Source: Sphingomonadaceae bacterium
GTDB lineage: Bacteria; Pseudomonadota; Alphaproteobacteria; Sphingomonadales; Sphingomonadaceae
DNA: 64,000 bases
Assembly: GCA_019239915.1 (NCBI GenBank)
Contig: JAFAZF010000003.1
Coordinates: forward strand, 121,424-185,423
Direction: 5' to 3'
The first letter of the stretch is position 1. Each line of letters begins with the position of its first letter. This document shows positions 18,145-27,547 of this stretch, in pieces. The position numbers and the translations under genes are program-made. The notes under the pieces are model-generated. The model made no database searches. It saw only the letters and a list, made by a program, of their open reading frames with translations, and was not told the origin of the DNA.

Positions 18145-21100
18145 GCCGGCTCAAGCGGCTGCAGCATCTGCGCGGCGCGCAGCGCGACGCGGTCGATCCG
18201 CAGGCTAATGTCTGGCTCGCCGCCTCGGCGGGCACCGGCAAGACGCATGTGCTGAGCTCGCGCGTGCTGCGGCTGCTGCTGCGCGGCGCCGATCCCTCGG
18301 CGATCCTCTGCCTGACCTTCACCAAAGCGGGCGCCGCCGAGATGGCCGAGCGCATTCATGCGCGCCTCGCCGATTGGGTGCGGCTGCGCGACGATCTGCT
18401 CGCGATCGACCTTGCCGCGCTCGGCGAGAATTTCGGCCCCGACGATTTGCCCCGCGCGCGCCGACTGTTCGCGCGCGTGCTCGATGCGCCCGGCGGTGGC
18501 CTGCGCATCCAGACCATCCACGCCTTTGCCGCGACGCTGCTCGCGGGCTTTCCCGAGGAGGCGGGGCTGGTGCCCGGCTTCCGTCCGATGGAGGAGCGCG
18601 AGGAGACCGTGCTCGCCGCGACCGTGCTCGCGGACATGCTCGTCGATGCCGAGAACGGCGGCGACCTGCCTTTGATCGCCGACGTCCAGACGCTGAGCCG
18701 GCGGCTGGGTGAGGAGGGCGCGCAGCGCTTCCTCCGCGGTTGCGCGCGCGCGCCCGACGCGATGGCGGCGCTGGGTCCGGCGCAAGGCATCGAACCGCAA
18801 CTGCGCCGCGCGATGGACGTGCCCTCCGGCGACGTCGAGGCGGCGCTTGCCGAGGCCTGCGCCGACGAACGGTTCGATTGCGCGACCCTCGCGCGGATCG
18901 CCGCCGCCAACGCCGCCTGGGGCACCAAGACCGGCCTCGGCCATGCCGACACGATCACCGCCTGGCGTGCCGCATCGCCTGAAGCACGCGCTGCGACGCT
19001 CGAGGCGCTCGCGAGCGTTTTCCACACCGGCAAGGGGGAGCCGCGCGCCGTGCAGAAGGGGCAGATCGCGGCCGAGGCGGATTATGTCGCGCTCGCCGCA
19101 CGGCTCGGCGATGCCTGCAAGGCGCTCGTCGACCTGCGCGCCAAGGCCGGCTTCGCGGCGATGCTCGCCGCAGCACTCCGCGCCGGGCAGGCCTACGCCG
19201 ACCGCTACACCGCCGCCAAGCGCGCCGCCGGCCTCGTCGATTTCGACGATCTGATCCGCCGCACCGTGTCGCTGCTCCAGAGCGACGGCATCGCGGACTG
19301 GGTGCGCTACAAGCTCGATCAGGCAACCGACCACATCCTCGTCGACGAGGCGCAGGATACCAACGTGGACCAATGGAGCATCGTCGCCGCGCTGGCGGGC
19401 GACTTCTTCGCGGGCGAGGGGGCGCGGCAAGGCGTCCGTACGATCTTCACCGTCGGCGATTTCAAGCAGGCGATCTTCGGCTTCCAGGGCACCGACCCGC
19501 AGGCCTTCGCGGCGGCGCGGCTGGCGTTCGAGACGCGCGCCGACGCGGCGGATCGAGCTTTCGCCAACCTCGCGCTCGAGCAAAGCTTCCGCTCGACGCC
19601 GCCGGTGCTGGAGCTCGTCGATCGGCTGCTCGACGAGATCGGCGGCGAAAAGCTCGGCCTGATCGAGCCGCATGGCGGTCATCGCAGCGCGCGCGACGGC
19701 CTGCCCGGCCGCGTGACATTGTGGCGCCCGCACACGCCCGCCGGGCCGGACGAAGAAGGCGAGGCGGAGGGCGAGGAGGGCTGGCTCGACGATGCCACGC
19801 GCAGCTTCGCGACGTTGCTCGCCAAGCAGGTCCGCGAGTGGATCTACGGTCCCGCGCCGCTGCACCTCGCCGCCAGCGGCCGAGCGCTGAAGCCCGAGGA
19901 CGTGATGATCCTCGTGCGCAAGCGCGGCGCGCTCGCCGCGCTGATCGTCGCGCGGCTCCATGCCGAGGGCGTGCCGGTGGCGGGCGTCGATCGGCTGCGG
20001 CTGACCGCGCCGCTGGCGGTGAAAGACCTGCTCGCCGCGATCCGTTTCGTGCTCCAGCCCGAGGACGATCTCAATCTCGCCGGGCTGCTGGTCTCGCCGC
20101 TGTTCGGGCTTAGCCAGGACGATCTCTTCGCGATCGCTTATGGCCGGCGTGGCAGCCTGCTGAGCGCGGTCTCGCGGCGCCAGGATTTCGCCGCGACGGC
20201 GGATGCGCTCAACGCGCTGCTCGCCACCGCCGATTTCGGCACGCCCTATCGCTTCCTCGAGGCGATCCTGTCCGATCCGATGGACGGTCGCCGCAAGCTG
20301 CTCGAGCGGCTGGGTGAGGAGGCGCGCGATCCGATCGAGGAGCTGCTCAACGCCGCGCTCGCCTTCGAGGACGAGACCACGCCCTCGCTCCAGCTCTTCC
20401 TCGATTGGTTCGATCGCGGCGACATCGACATCAAGCGCGATCCCTCCGCGCCGCTCGACGCGGTGCGCGTGATGACCGTGCACGGCGCCAAGGGGCTGCA
20501 GGCGCCGCTCGTCATCCTCGCCGACGCGACGCTCGATCCCGACGACACGTCTGCACGATCGATCCATTGGGAGCGGGAGGGCGCAAAGGTGCCGATCGTC
20601 CGCCCGCGCAAGGCGGAGCGCTTCGCCCCCTTCGCCGACGCGATCGAGCAGGCCGAGCGCAAGGAGCGCGAGGAGCATTGGCGGCTGCTCTATGTCGCGC
20701 TGACGCGCGCGGAGGAGCATCTCGTCATCGGCGGCGCGCTCAACGCGCGGCGCAAGGGCGCGGCACCGGCGGAGAGCTGGCACGCGGCGGTCGAGCGCGC
20801 GATGGCGGCGCTCGGCGCGGAGCCCGAGGAGGACGCGCGCTGGGGCGCCGCACGCCATCACGCCGGCGGCACGGTGCGGGGCGGCGGCGCCGCACGGCGC
20901 GTCGCGTCCGCCCGTCCGCTGGCGCCGACGCCGGACTGGCTGCGCCGCGCCGCGCCGGAAGAACGTCGCCCGCCGCGGCCGCTCGCGCCGTCGTCGCTCG
21001 GGCCGGACGACGTCGCCGATCCGCCGCCGAGCCCGGCGCTTGCCGCCGCGGCGGAGCGCGGACGGCTGCTCCACGCGCTGTTCGAACGGCTACCGGCGAT

Positions 21101-21575
21101 CGCGCCGGAGCGGCGGCGGGAGAGCGCCGAGCGCTGGCTGGTGCGGTCGGCCGGCGTCGCGCCCGAAGACGCCGCCGCGCTTGCCGCCGATGCCTGCGCG
21201 ATCATCGCCGATCCGCGCTTCGCCGACATCTTCGGTCCGGATGCGCTCGCCGAGGCGCCGATCGCGGCGGTGGTGGAAGGCGCGGTGATCGCCGGCACCG
21301 TCGACCGCCTGCTGGTGACGGACCGCCTCGTCCGCGTCGTCGACTTCAAGACCGGCCGCCGCGCGCCGGCCTCGCTCGCGGCGGTGCCGGCGCATCATCT
21401 CCGCCAGATCGCCGCCTATGCCGCCGCGCTCGCCACGATCTTCCCCGGCCGCGTGATAGAGGCGGGGCTGCTCTACACCGCCGGGCCGCACCTCATCGCG
21501 GTGCCCGATGCGGTGATCGCCGCGCACAAGCCAGGGTATCCGGGCGGTGAACAAAGCTTGCGCGCCGTCCGTTGA
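18141..21575 (+). CDS. addA: Double-strand break repair helicase AddA
   Basis: A 1144-residue UvrD/RecB-family helicase with C-terminal nuclease. Motifs in order: Walker A AASAGTGKTHVLSSR (about 24-38), motif Ia LTFTKAGAAEMAERI, Walker B ILVDEAQDT, motif III TVGDFKQAIFGFQG, motif V VMTVHGAKGLQAP, motif VI LLYVALTRAEE, and the nuclease VDRLLVTD...VVDFKTGRR near 1055-1075. It forms the AddAB complex with AddB. The ATG at 18141 overlaps the addB stop, which fixes the start. Confidence 0.96.
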   Translation: MSRLKRLQHLRGAQRDAVDPQANVWLAASAGTGKTHVLSSRVLRLLLRGADPSAILCLTFTKAGAAEMAERIHARLADWVRLRDDLLAIDLAALGENFGPDDLPRARRLFARVLDAPGGGLRIQTIHAFAATLLAGFPEEAGLVPGFRPMEEREETVLAATVLADMLVDAENGGDLPLIADVQTLSRRLGEEGAQRFLRGCARAPDAMAALGPAQGIEPQLRRAMDVPSGDVEAALAEACADERFDCATLARIAAANAAWGTKTGLGHADTITAWRAASPEARAATLEALASVFHTGKGEPRAVQKGQIAAEADYVALAARLGDACKALVDLRAKAGFAAMLAAALRAGQAYADRYTAAKRAAGLVDFDDLIRRTVSLLQSDGIADWVRYKLDQATDHILVDEAQDTNVDQWSIVAALAGDFFAGEGARQGVRTIFTVGDFKQAIFGFQGTDPQAFAAARLAFETRADAADRAFANLALEQSFRSTPPVLELVDRLLDEIGGEKLGLIEPHGGHRSARDGLPGRVTLWRPHTPAGPDEEGEAEGEEGWLDDATRSFATLLAKQVREWIYGPAPLHLAASGRALKPEDVMILVRKRGALAALIVARLHAEGVPVAGVDRLRLTAPLAVKDLLAAIRFVLQPEDDLNLAGLLVSPLFGLSQDDLFAIAYGRRGSLLSAVSRRQDFAATADALNALLATADFGTPYRFLEAILSDPMDGRRKLLERLGEEARDPIEELLNAALAFEDETTPSLQLFLDWFDRGDIDIKRDPSAPLDAVRVMTVHGAKGLQAPLVILADATLDPDDTSARSIHWEREGAKVPIVRPRKAERFAPFADAIEQAERKEREEHWRLLYVALTRAEEHLVIGGALNARRKGAAPAESWHAAVERAMAALGAEPEEDARWGAARHHAGGTVRGGGAARRVASARPLAPTPDWLRRAAPEERRPPRPLAPSSLGPDDVADPPPSPALAAAAERGRLLHALFERLPAIAPERRRESAERWLVRSAGVAPEDAAALAADACAIIADPRFADIFGPDALAEAPIAAVVEGAVIAGTVDRLLVTDRLVRVVDFKTGRRAPASLAAVPAHHLRQIAAYAAALATIFPGRVIEAGLLYTAGPHLIAVPDAVIAAHKPGYPGGEQSLRAVR

Positions 21576-21626
21576 GCCGCCGCAACGTCCGCCCTAGATA
21601 GACAACAAGCAGATGGAGTTGTGCCC

Positions 21627-21947
21627 ATGGCCACCAAGAAGATCACCGACTCGAGCTTCCATTCGGACGTCATCTCGGCGGACCAGCCGGTGCTGGTCGA
21701 TTTCTGGGCGGAGTGGTGCGGGCCGTGCAAGATGATCGGCCCGGCGCTCGAGGAACTGTCCGACGAGATGGGCGGCCAGGTGACGATCGCCAAGATCAAC
21801 ATCGACGACAACCCCGACGCGCCAGCGAAATATGGCGTGCGCGGCATCCCCACGATGATCCTGTTCAAGAACGGCCAGCCCGCCGCCACGCAGGTTGGCG
21901 CCGCGCCGAAGAGCCAGCTCAAGCGCTGGATCGAAAGCGCGCTATAG
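21627..21947 (+). CDS. trxA: Thioredoxin
   Basis: A 106-residue thioredoxin, the general cytoplasmic disulfide reductant recycled by thioredoxin reductase. The active site WCGPC places the redox cysteines at 31 and 34, and the cis-proline lies in [12 protein letters not shown] eight bases upstream supports ATG 21627 rather than the in-frame GTG at 21621. It follows addA as in many alphaproteobacteria. Confidence 0.97.
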   Translation: MATKKITDSSFHSDVISADQPVLVDFWAEWCGPCKMIGPALEELSDEMGGQVTIAKINIDDNPDAPAKYGVRGIPTMILFKNGQPAATQVGAAPKSQLKRWIESAL

Positions 21948-22017
21948 ACCGGCTTCGAGCTGACTGACCGGAAGAAGCCAATGCGGCCTGATCAATCAGC
22001 CCTAGCGATCCCGCCGG

Positions 22018-22827
22018 TCAGGGCGCGTAAGGCAGCTTAGCGTTGCCGTGCACTAGCACCATTCCGGTCGCGCAATCGCTTGGCGCGGGACCATGCGCGC
22101 GGAGCGCGTCGAGCTCGGCCTTTGCGGCGGCGCGGTCGGATTGGTAGGCCGGCTTGGTCGCCACCACGGCCATCGTCGCGGATGCCGAGAGGAAGCCGCC
22201 TTCTACGGCGCTCTCATTGTGCGCGCCGCAGATGAAGCGGCTGTCGCCATAGACGCGGCCGCGCTCCAGGATCGCCTGCGCGCGATCGGGGGCGAGTCCG
22301 GCGAGGATCAGCGCCCACGTCCAGCCCCAGGTCGTGTGGCCGGAAGGATAGTCGTAGCTGATGCGGCCCACCTTCTGATCGAACAGCTCGGATTGCGGCT
22401 GGCAGATGGGTCCGCGATCGATCTGGAACGGCCGCAGCCGCTGGTAGACGTCCTTGGCATGCGCGGTCTGCGCGCCGGTGTCGGCGCCGGCACGCTGGAC
22501 GAGCGCGACCAGCTTCGGCGCGTTGTCCGGCGTCAGCGCCACGCCCGCCGCGCAGCTGAAGTCGCGCAGCATCGCCGGCGCGCCGGTCTCGACGTCGGCC
22601 GTGGCGAGCACCCAGCGCGGGCTGCCGGCGAGCGCACGCGTCGCGCGGAAGATCTTCCGATCGGCGTCATAGCGCGGGTCGCCGGGGCGCGGCGCCGGCT
22701 CGAGCACATGCGTCACGTCGAACTCACCGGGGTCGAGGTAGCCCTTGGCGCGATCGGCCGAGCCGGCGGCGCCGCCGACGACCGCGATGGCGAGAAGCAT
22801 GGCTGTCAGGCGCAGGCTGCGATGCAC
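22018..22827 (-). CDS. Class A acid phosphatase-like protein (PAP2 superfamily), exported
   Basis: A 269-residue protein with an N-terminal signal segment (LTAMLLAIAVVGGAAGSA). The tripartite phosphatase signature is present as KDVYQRLRP (KX6RP), YPSGHTTWG (PSGH) and GDSRFICGAHNESA (SRX5H). In the classical motif the histidine is followed three residues later by Asp; here that place is Ala. The start is GTG, with GGGGGAGG five bases upstream. The family hydrolyses phosphomonoesters in the periplasm; activity with the changed motif needs testing. Adjacent genes do not suggest a specific pathway. Confidence 0.85.
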   Translation of the reverse strand: MHRSLRLTAMLLAIAVVGGAAGSADRAKGYLDPGEFDVTHVLEPAPRPGDPRYDADRKIFRATRALAGSPRWVLATADVETGAPAMLRDFSCAAGVALTPDNAPKLVALVQRAGADTGAQTAHAKDVYQRLRPFQIDRGPICQPQSELFDQKVGRISYDYPSGHTTWGWTWALILAGLAPDRAQAILERGRVYGDSRFICGAHNESAVEGGFLSASATMAVVATKPAYQSDRAAAKAELDALRAHGPAPSDCATGMVLVHGNAKLPYAP

Positions 22828-22936
22828 GAGAACCTCCCCCGGAATGACGGCGCTCCATATCGCGGCGGGGCGTCGTGCGAAACCAGCAAGCGCGCCGCGA
22901 TTGCGCGTGCGCGGCGCAGGCGATAGCGGGGCGGCC

Positions 22937-23767
22937 ATGGCAGCGCAGGTCCGCTTTGAAGTCGTCGACAATGTCGGGATCGTCACGCTCGATCGGCCCG
23001 AGCGGCTGAACGCGCTCGATGATCCGATGCACGAGGCGCTCGACGCCGCGTTCGTCCGCGCCTTCCACGACGATGATGCCCGCGTGATCGTGCTGACCGG
23101 CGCCGGGCGTGCGTTCTGCGCCGGCGCCGACCTGACGCGGCTCGAGCGGCTCGTCGCCGAGGGCGCGGCCGGCTACGGCATTCCGCGCCCGGGAGAGGTC
23201 GCGCCGATATTCGCGGGGCTCGATGCGCCGGCCGAATATCTCACCACCTACACCTTTCCGCTTGCGCTCAAGAAGCCGGTGATTGCGGCGGTGAACGGCG
23301 CCTGCGTCGGCGTCGGCATGGTGCTGGCGGCCTGCTGCGACATCCGCTTCGCGGGCCGTTCGGCGATGTTCTCTGCGGCGTTCGCGCAGCGCGGCGTCGT
23401 CGCCGAGTTCGGGCTCGGCTGGATGCTGCCCCGGCTGGTCGGCGCCAACGCGGCTGCCGATCTGCTCTTCTCCGGCCGCCGGCTGGAGGCCGAGGAGGCG
23501 CTGCGGCTCGGCCTCGTCTCGCGCGTCGAGGAGGATGATGCGCTGCTCGATGCGACGCTCGCTTATGCGCGCGCGATCGCGACCGGTGCTTCGCCGCGTT
23601 CGACCGCAATCATCAAGCGGCAGCTGCAAGCGGCGCCTGTCCAGAAATTCGGCGAGGCGAGCGGCGAGGCCTATGACCTGCTGATGGAAAGCCTCGCCAG
23701 CGAGGATTTCGCCGAATCGACGCTGAGCTTCAGGGAACGCCGGCCGCCGCGCTTCACCGGACGCTAA
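22937..23767 (+). CDS. Enoyl-CoA hydratase/isomerase family protein
   Basis: A 276-residue crotonase-fold enzyme. The oxyanion-hole segments are AFCAGADLTRL (about 60-70) and NGACVGVGMVLAACCDIRFA (about 119-138), and the region RGVVAEFGLGWMLPRLVG contains the usual glutamate position. The family hydrates or isomerises enoyl-CoA esters in fatty-acid or aromatic catabolism; the substrate is not predictable. It is divergent from the phosphatase and is followed 25 bases later by a nitroreductase gene. Confidence 0.92.
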   Translation: MAAQVRFEVVDNVGIVTLDRPERLNALDDPMHEALDAAFVRAFHDDDARVIVLTGAGRAFCAGADLTRLERLVAEGAAGYGIPRPGEVAPIFAGLDAPAEYLTTYTFPLALKKPVIAAVNGACVGVGMVLAACCDIRFAGRSAMFSAAFAQRGVVAEFGLGWMLPRLVGANAAADLLFSGRRLEAEEALRLGLVSRVEEDDALLDATLAYARAIATGASPRSTAIIKRQLQAAPVQKFGEASGEAYDLLMESLASEDFAESTLSFRERRPPRFTGR

Positions 23768-23792
23768 GGCCGCATCGCAGGAGGATGACAGC

Positions 23793-24509
23793 ATGACGAC
23801 GACAGCGACCGCAGCGAGCGCCATCGACGAACCCGATCTCGCCGAAGCGTTCCGCGCGATCGTCGCGCGCCGCCGCTCGGTGCGCGCCTTCGAGCCGACG
23901 CCGGTGCCCGAGGCGGCGATCCGCGACGTGTTCGAGCTTGCGCAGTGGAGCCCCTCCAACTGCAACACGCAGCCCTGGGCGGTGCGGATCGCGAGCGGCG
24001 CGACGCGCGACCGCATCGCCGCGGCGCTGCTCGCGCATATAGACGATGGCGGCCACCAGCAGGGCGATCTGCCCTATCTCCGCAAGCTCTATCCCAGCGA
24101 CTTCAAGGAGCGGCAGGTCGCGCATATCCTCTGCCAGCAACAGGCGCTCGGCATCGATCGCGACGACAAGGCCTCGCGCATGGACCTGTTGCGGCAGCAG
24201 CTTTCCTTCTTCGGTGCGCCGCATGTCGCCTTCCTGTTCATGCCCGCCTGGGGCAACGAGCGCGAGGCGAGCGACGTCGGCATGTTCGCGCAGAGCCTGC
24301 TGCTCGGCCTCGCCGCCTTCGGTCTCGCCGGCCTGCCGCAGACGCTGCTCGGGCTCTACGCTCCGGTCGTGCGGCCGCTGCTCGAGGTCGGCGAGGACAT
24401 GAAGCTGCTGTTCGGCATCTCCTTCGGCTACGAGGCGAAGGGCGCGCCCGGCGTGCGGCTCGACCAGACACGCGAGCCCTGGGGCACGACGGTCCGCATC
24501 ATGGCATGA
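23793..24509 (+). CDS. Nitroreductase family FMN-dependent oxidoreductase
   Basis: A 238-residue NfsB/NfsA-like flavoprotein. The FMN-phosphate contact RRRSVRAFEP, the SPSNCNTQPW motif and the C-terminal FGISFGYEA are the family landmarks. Members reduce nitroaromatics, quinones or enones with NAD(P)H. AGGAGG lies about eight bases upstream of ATG. It is likely cotranscribed with the enoyl-CoA hydratase. Confidence 0.9.
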   Translation: MTTTATAASAIDEPDLAEAFRAIVARRRSVRAFEPTPVPEAAIRDVFELAQWSPSNCNTQPWAVRIASGATRDRIAAALLAHIDDGGHQQGDLPYLRKLYPSDFKERQVAHILCQQQALGIDRDDKASRMDLLRQQLSFFGAPHVAFLFMPAWGNEREASDVGMFAQSLLLGLAAFGLAGLPQTLLGLYAPVVRPLLEVGEDMKLLFGISFGYEAKGAPGVRLDQTREPWGTTVRIMA

Positions 24510-24515
24510 CCGCCG

Positions 24516-25483
24516 TCACGGCACGAGGATGATCGGCCCCGCCGCGCGCGCTTCGAGCGCGCGATGCGCCTCGGCGGCGTCCGCGAGCGGGTAGGGCGTG
24601 CCCGGCTCCGCGCGGAGCGAACCCGCCGCGATCCGCTGCCAGAGATCGTCGGCAAGCGCGATCAACGCGCTCCTGTCTGCGATATAATGCGCATAGCCGG
24701 GGCGGCTGATGGTCGCCGATTTCGGGGCCAGCCGGCTGATCTCGAAGGGCGGGATCGGCCCCGATGCCTGGCCGTAGTTCACCAGATGGCCGCGTACCGC
24801 GAGGCTGGCGAGCGAGCGGTCGAACGTGTCCCGCCCGATCGCGTCGTAGACGACATCGGCGCCGTGGCCGCCGCTGATCTCCATGACCCGGCCGACGAGA
24901 TCTTCGCTCCGGTAGAGGATGACGTGCGCGCAGCCGTGCGATCGCGCGATCGCCGCCTTCTCCTCGGACCCGACCGTCCCGATCACGCGCACGCCGAGCC
25001 CGGCGAGCCATTGCGCGAGCAGCCACCAGCCGCGGCGTGAACCAGCGCCCACTCGCCGGCGCGCGCGGGATGGACGCGGGTTGCGAGAATGCCCGCCGTC
25101 AGCCCCTTGAGCAGCACGCTCCCCGCAAGCGCGGTCGAGATCCCGTCCGGTAACGTGATCGCGAGGTCGGCGTCGAGCAGCCGCTCCTCGGCATAGCCGC
25201 CATAGCTCTTGTCGAGATAGGCAATGCGGTCGCCGACGTGGAATCCCTCCACTCCCTCGCCGACCGTGACGACGACGCCGGCCGCCTCCAGACCCGGAAT
25301 GCCCGGCAGCGGCAGCGTCTGGTAGAGGCCGGAGCGCACATAGGTATCGTGGAAGTTGACGCCGATCGCCTCGTGCCGGACGCGCAACTGGCCGCGGCCG
25401 GGAGCGCCGACGGCTACGTCCTCGAGGCGCAACGCCTCGGGGCCGCCTGGTTCGCGCAACATGATCGCCCTGGTGCTTGCCAT
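24516..25483 (-). pseudogene. Quinone oxidoreductase-like MDR enzyme, frameshifted in the nucleotide-binding loop
   Basis: The N-terminal part (25483 down to about 25030) reads as a medium-chain dehydrogenase: PGGPEALRLEDVAVG, GVNFHDTYVRSGLYQ, LPGIPGLEAAGVVV, and ends in WALVHAAAGG. The C-terminal part (about 25030 down to 24516) continues in another frame with WLLAQWLAGLGVRVIGTVGS and the rest of the NADPH domain to AGPIILVP. The break falls exactly on the AAAGGVG dinucleotide loop, where several bases are missing. As read, no complete enzyme is made. Either a real deletion has inactivated it or there is a sequence error. The family reduces quinones with NADPH. Confidence 0.8.
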
Positions 25484-25590
25484 CGTTTCTGCCCCTGCTT
25501 CCGCCGATGGAGCATGGCCTTAGCCGTTGCCGGGCGAGGGACAAGCATCGGGGCGGCCCATGGACCGCGCGTCCGGTTCAAGCGGAGGCG

Positions 25591-26109
25591 TTATCGATCC
25601 AGCGCATCCTTCATCTTCTCGGCCATGGCGAGATGGCCGGAGATCAGCCCTGTCGTCGTGCTCGCAAGTTGGCGCAGTGCCGCGTCGTCGCCGTTCGCGG
25701 CATATTGCTGCTGGACGGTCAGCGCCGAATGATGCGCCAGCGCCTGCTGGCGCGCATAGGTCTTGTCGAAATCCGCGCCGCGCAGGCTCTGGAGGGCGTT
25801 CAGCATCTGTGCCTGATCGCCGCCCAGCGCGTCGGGCGGCGGCGCGAGGCCCTCGCGCGCCGCCGTGTCCTTGAGCTGGCGGCTCGTCTCGCCATGATCG
25901 TGGATCATCTGCGTCGCGAAGGCGCGCAGGCCGGGATCGGTGGTCTGCGCAAGCGCGGTCGTCCCGGAAAGGATCTCGAACTGGTCGGACTGCGCCGCCG
26001 CCATCAGATACTCGCGGGTCGGGCGCGAGCCGGGCTGCTGCGCCCGGGCGGTGGTGGGGAGCAGTGCGGCCACCGCCAGAATTACGGCCACCGCGACGGT
26101 GTTGCGCAT
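25591..26109 (-). CDS. DUF4142 exported protein
   Basis: A 172-residue protein with signal peptide (AVILAVAALLPTTARAQ). The mature part is a ferritin-like helical bundle typical of DUF4142: YLMAAAQSDQFEILSG, FATQMIHDHGETSRQL, AHHSALTVQQQYA. Histidines at regular spacing in two helices hint at metal binding but no activity is established for the family. GAGGAG precedes the ATG. It starts 11 bases after the SDR gene, so both are probably in one operon. Confidence 0.88.
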   Translation of the reverse strand: MRNTVAVAVILAVAALLPTTARAQQPGSRPTREYLMAAAQSDQFEILSGTTALAQTTDPGLRAFATQMIHDHGETSRQLKDTAAREGLAPPPDALGGDQAQMLNALQSLRGADFDKTYARQQALAHHSALTVQQQYAANGDDAALRQLASTTTGLISGHLAMAEKMKDALDR

Positions 26110-26120
26110 CGCTGCTCTCC

Positions 26121-27113
26121 TCAGGGCTGCCCTTGGCCGCCGCCGGCACCGTAGATGTTGCCGGTGGTGTAGCTGCCGTCGTCCTCGGCGAGGCGCACAT
26201 AGATGCCGGCGAGCTCGGCGGGCTGGCCGGGTCGGCCGAGCGGCGCGGTCGCTCCGAAGGTGACGAGCTTGCCCTGCGACGCGCCGCCGGAAACCTGGAG
26301 CGGCGTCCAGATCGGGCCGGGCGCGACGCCGTTCACGCGGATCCCCTTGGGGCCGAGCTGCTTGGCGAGCGATTTCACGTAGTTCATCGTCGCCGCCTTG
26401 GTCTGCGCGTAGGCGTAGAGGTCGGGCGCAGGATCATAGGCCTGTTCGGAGGTCGTGCCGATGATCGCGGAGCCCGGCTCGAGATGCGGGACCGCGGCCT
26501 TGATGATCCAGAACGGCGCGTAGATGTTCGTCTTCATCGTCGCGTCGAACTCCTCGGTGGTGAGATCGAGGATCGACGCGACCGACTGCTGGCGGCCGGC
26601 ATTGCAGACGAGGATGTCGAGCCCGCCGAGGCCGCTCACCGCACGTTCGACGAGATCGCGGCAGAAGCTCTCCGAGCGCAGGTCGCCCGGGATCGGCACG
26701 CCCTTGCGGCCGGCGCGGCGGATCAGATCGATCACCTCGCGTGCGTCGGGCTCCTCCTGCGGCAGATAGTTGATCGCGACGTCGGCGCCCTCGCGGGCGA
26801 AGGCGATCGCCGCCGCGCGGCCCATTCCGGAATCGCCGCCGGTGATCAGCGCCTTGCGGCCGCGCAGGCGGCCGCTGCCGACATAGCTCGCCTCGCCATG
26901 ATCGGGCCGTGGATTCATCTGCCCGGCCAGGCCGGGCCACGGCTGGGACTGGGCCGGAAACGGCGGCTTCGGATGCTTGCTGCGCGGGTCCTGCTTGCCG
27001 CCGCGCGCCTGACCGGCGGCGGGCGCGGCAGCCATGGCCGGTGTCGCGAGCGCGGCGGTCGCGCCCAGCGTCGCTGCTCCCGTCATCACCTGACGGCGCG
27101 TCGTATCGTCCAT
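26121..27113 (-). CDS. Tat-exported short-chain dehydrogenase (general-stress SDR type)
   Basis: A 330-residue SDR with an N-terminal twin-arginine signal (TTRRQVMTGAATLGATAAL, cleavage near AMAAA). The Rossmann motif ITGGDSGMGRAAAIAF, the NAG motif LVCNAGRQQSV and catalytic TTSEQ...YAYAQTKAA (Ser, Tyr, Lys) are complete. The family includes Bacillus YhdF/YdaD-like stress dehydrogenases, which are usually cytoplasmic. The Tat signal implies export in folded form with bound cofactor. ATG 27113 is selected since the signal begins there and an AGGGG is six bases upstream. Substrate unknown. Confidence 0.88.
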   Translation of the reverse strand: MDDTTRRQVMTGAATLGATAALATPAMAAAPAAGQARGGKQDPRSKHPKPPFPAQSQPWPGLAGQMNPRPDHGEASYVGSGRLRGRKALITGGDSGMGRAAAIAFAREGADVAINYLPQEEPDAREVIDLIRRAGRKGVPIPGDLRSESFCRDLVERAVSGLGGLDILVCNAGRQQSVASILDLTTEEFDATMKTNIYAPFWIIKAAVPHLEPGSAIIGTTSEQAYDPAPDLYAYAQTKAATMNYVKSLAKQLGPKGIRVNGVAPGPIWTPLQVSGGASQGKLVTFGATAPLGRPGQPAELAGIYVRLAEDDGSYTTGNIYGAGGGQGQP

Positions 27114-27227
27114 CGCTGACCCCTGTCCGAGCATCGACGCCAAGTCGCCGCTTGCCCTAAACAATGGAAGGCGTTGGGAAGTTTCCTGATCTGGATCAGC
27201 ATGGGCGATTGTTCGCGGCTGCCGTGC

Positions 27228-27470
27228 TCAGCCCTTCGCATCCGGCGACATCGCGCCGCGCCGCAGATCGTCGTCGCCGGTGAGCGCGTGCAGCCCACGG
27301 CGGATGCCATATTGCACGCCCCAGCCGATCGCATAAGTAACGAGGATCGGCGCGACCAATCGCAGCGCCCCTTCGATGAAATAGCCCTCGAGCGCGCCCT
27401 TGACGCCGCTCTCGCCTTCCTCGCGATCGATCGCGGCGCCGACCAGGATGCCGAGCAGGTTGTTGGCCAT
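27228..27470 (-). CDS. Small hypothetical protein, possibly membrane-associated
   Basis: An 80-residue protein with no recognised family. GGAG lies seven bases before the ATG. It has a hydrophobic stretch (EGALRLVAPILVTYAIGWG, about 33-51) that could be one membrane segment. The charged REEGESGVKG loop and RRGLHALTGDDDLRRG tail flank it. It stands alone between the SDR and a dimeric-barrel gene. Coding status rests on the ribosome site and codon usage. Confidence 0.55.
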   Translation of the reverse strand: MANNLLGILVGAAIDREEGESGVKGALEGYFIEGALRLVAPILVTYAIGWGVQYGIRRGLHALTGDDDLRRGAMSPDAKG

Positions 27471-27547
27471 TGCCCATCTCCGAACATGAGGCCAGTCAAC
27501 GCGCGGCCCGCGCCGGGGCTCCTCCCGTTCCGCGGATATCTATGTCT

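Noticed and set aside
18087..21074. A 995-residue open frame on the minus strand opposite addA
   Set aside because: Arg/Ala/Gly/His-rich shadow of a GC-rich gene, without domain signatures; addA on the plus strand has all helicase motifs.
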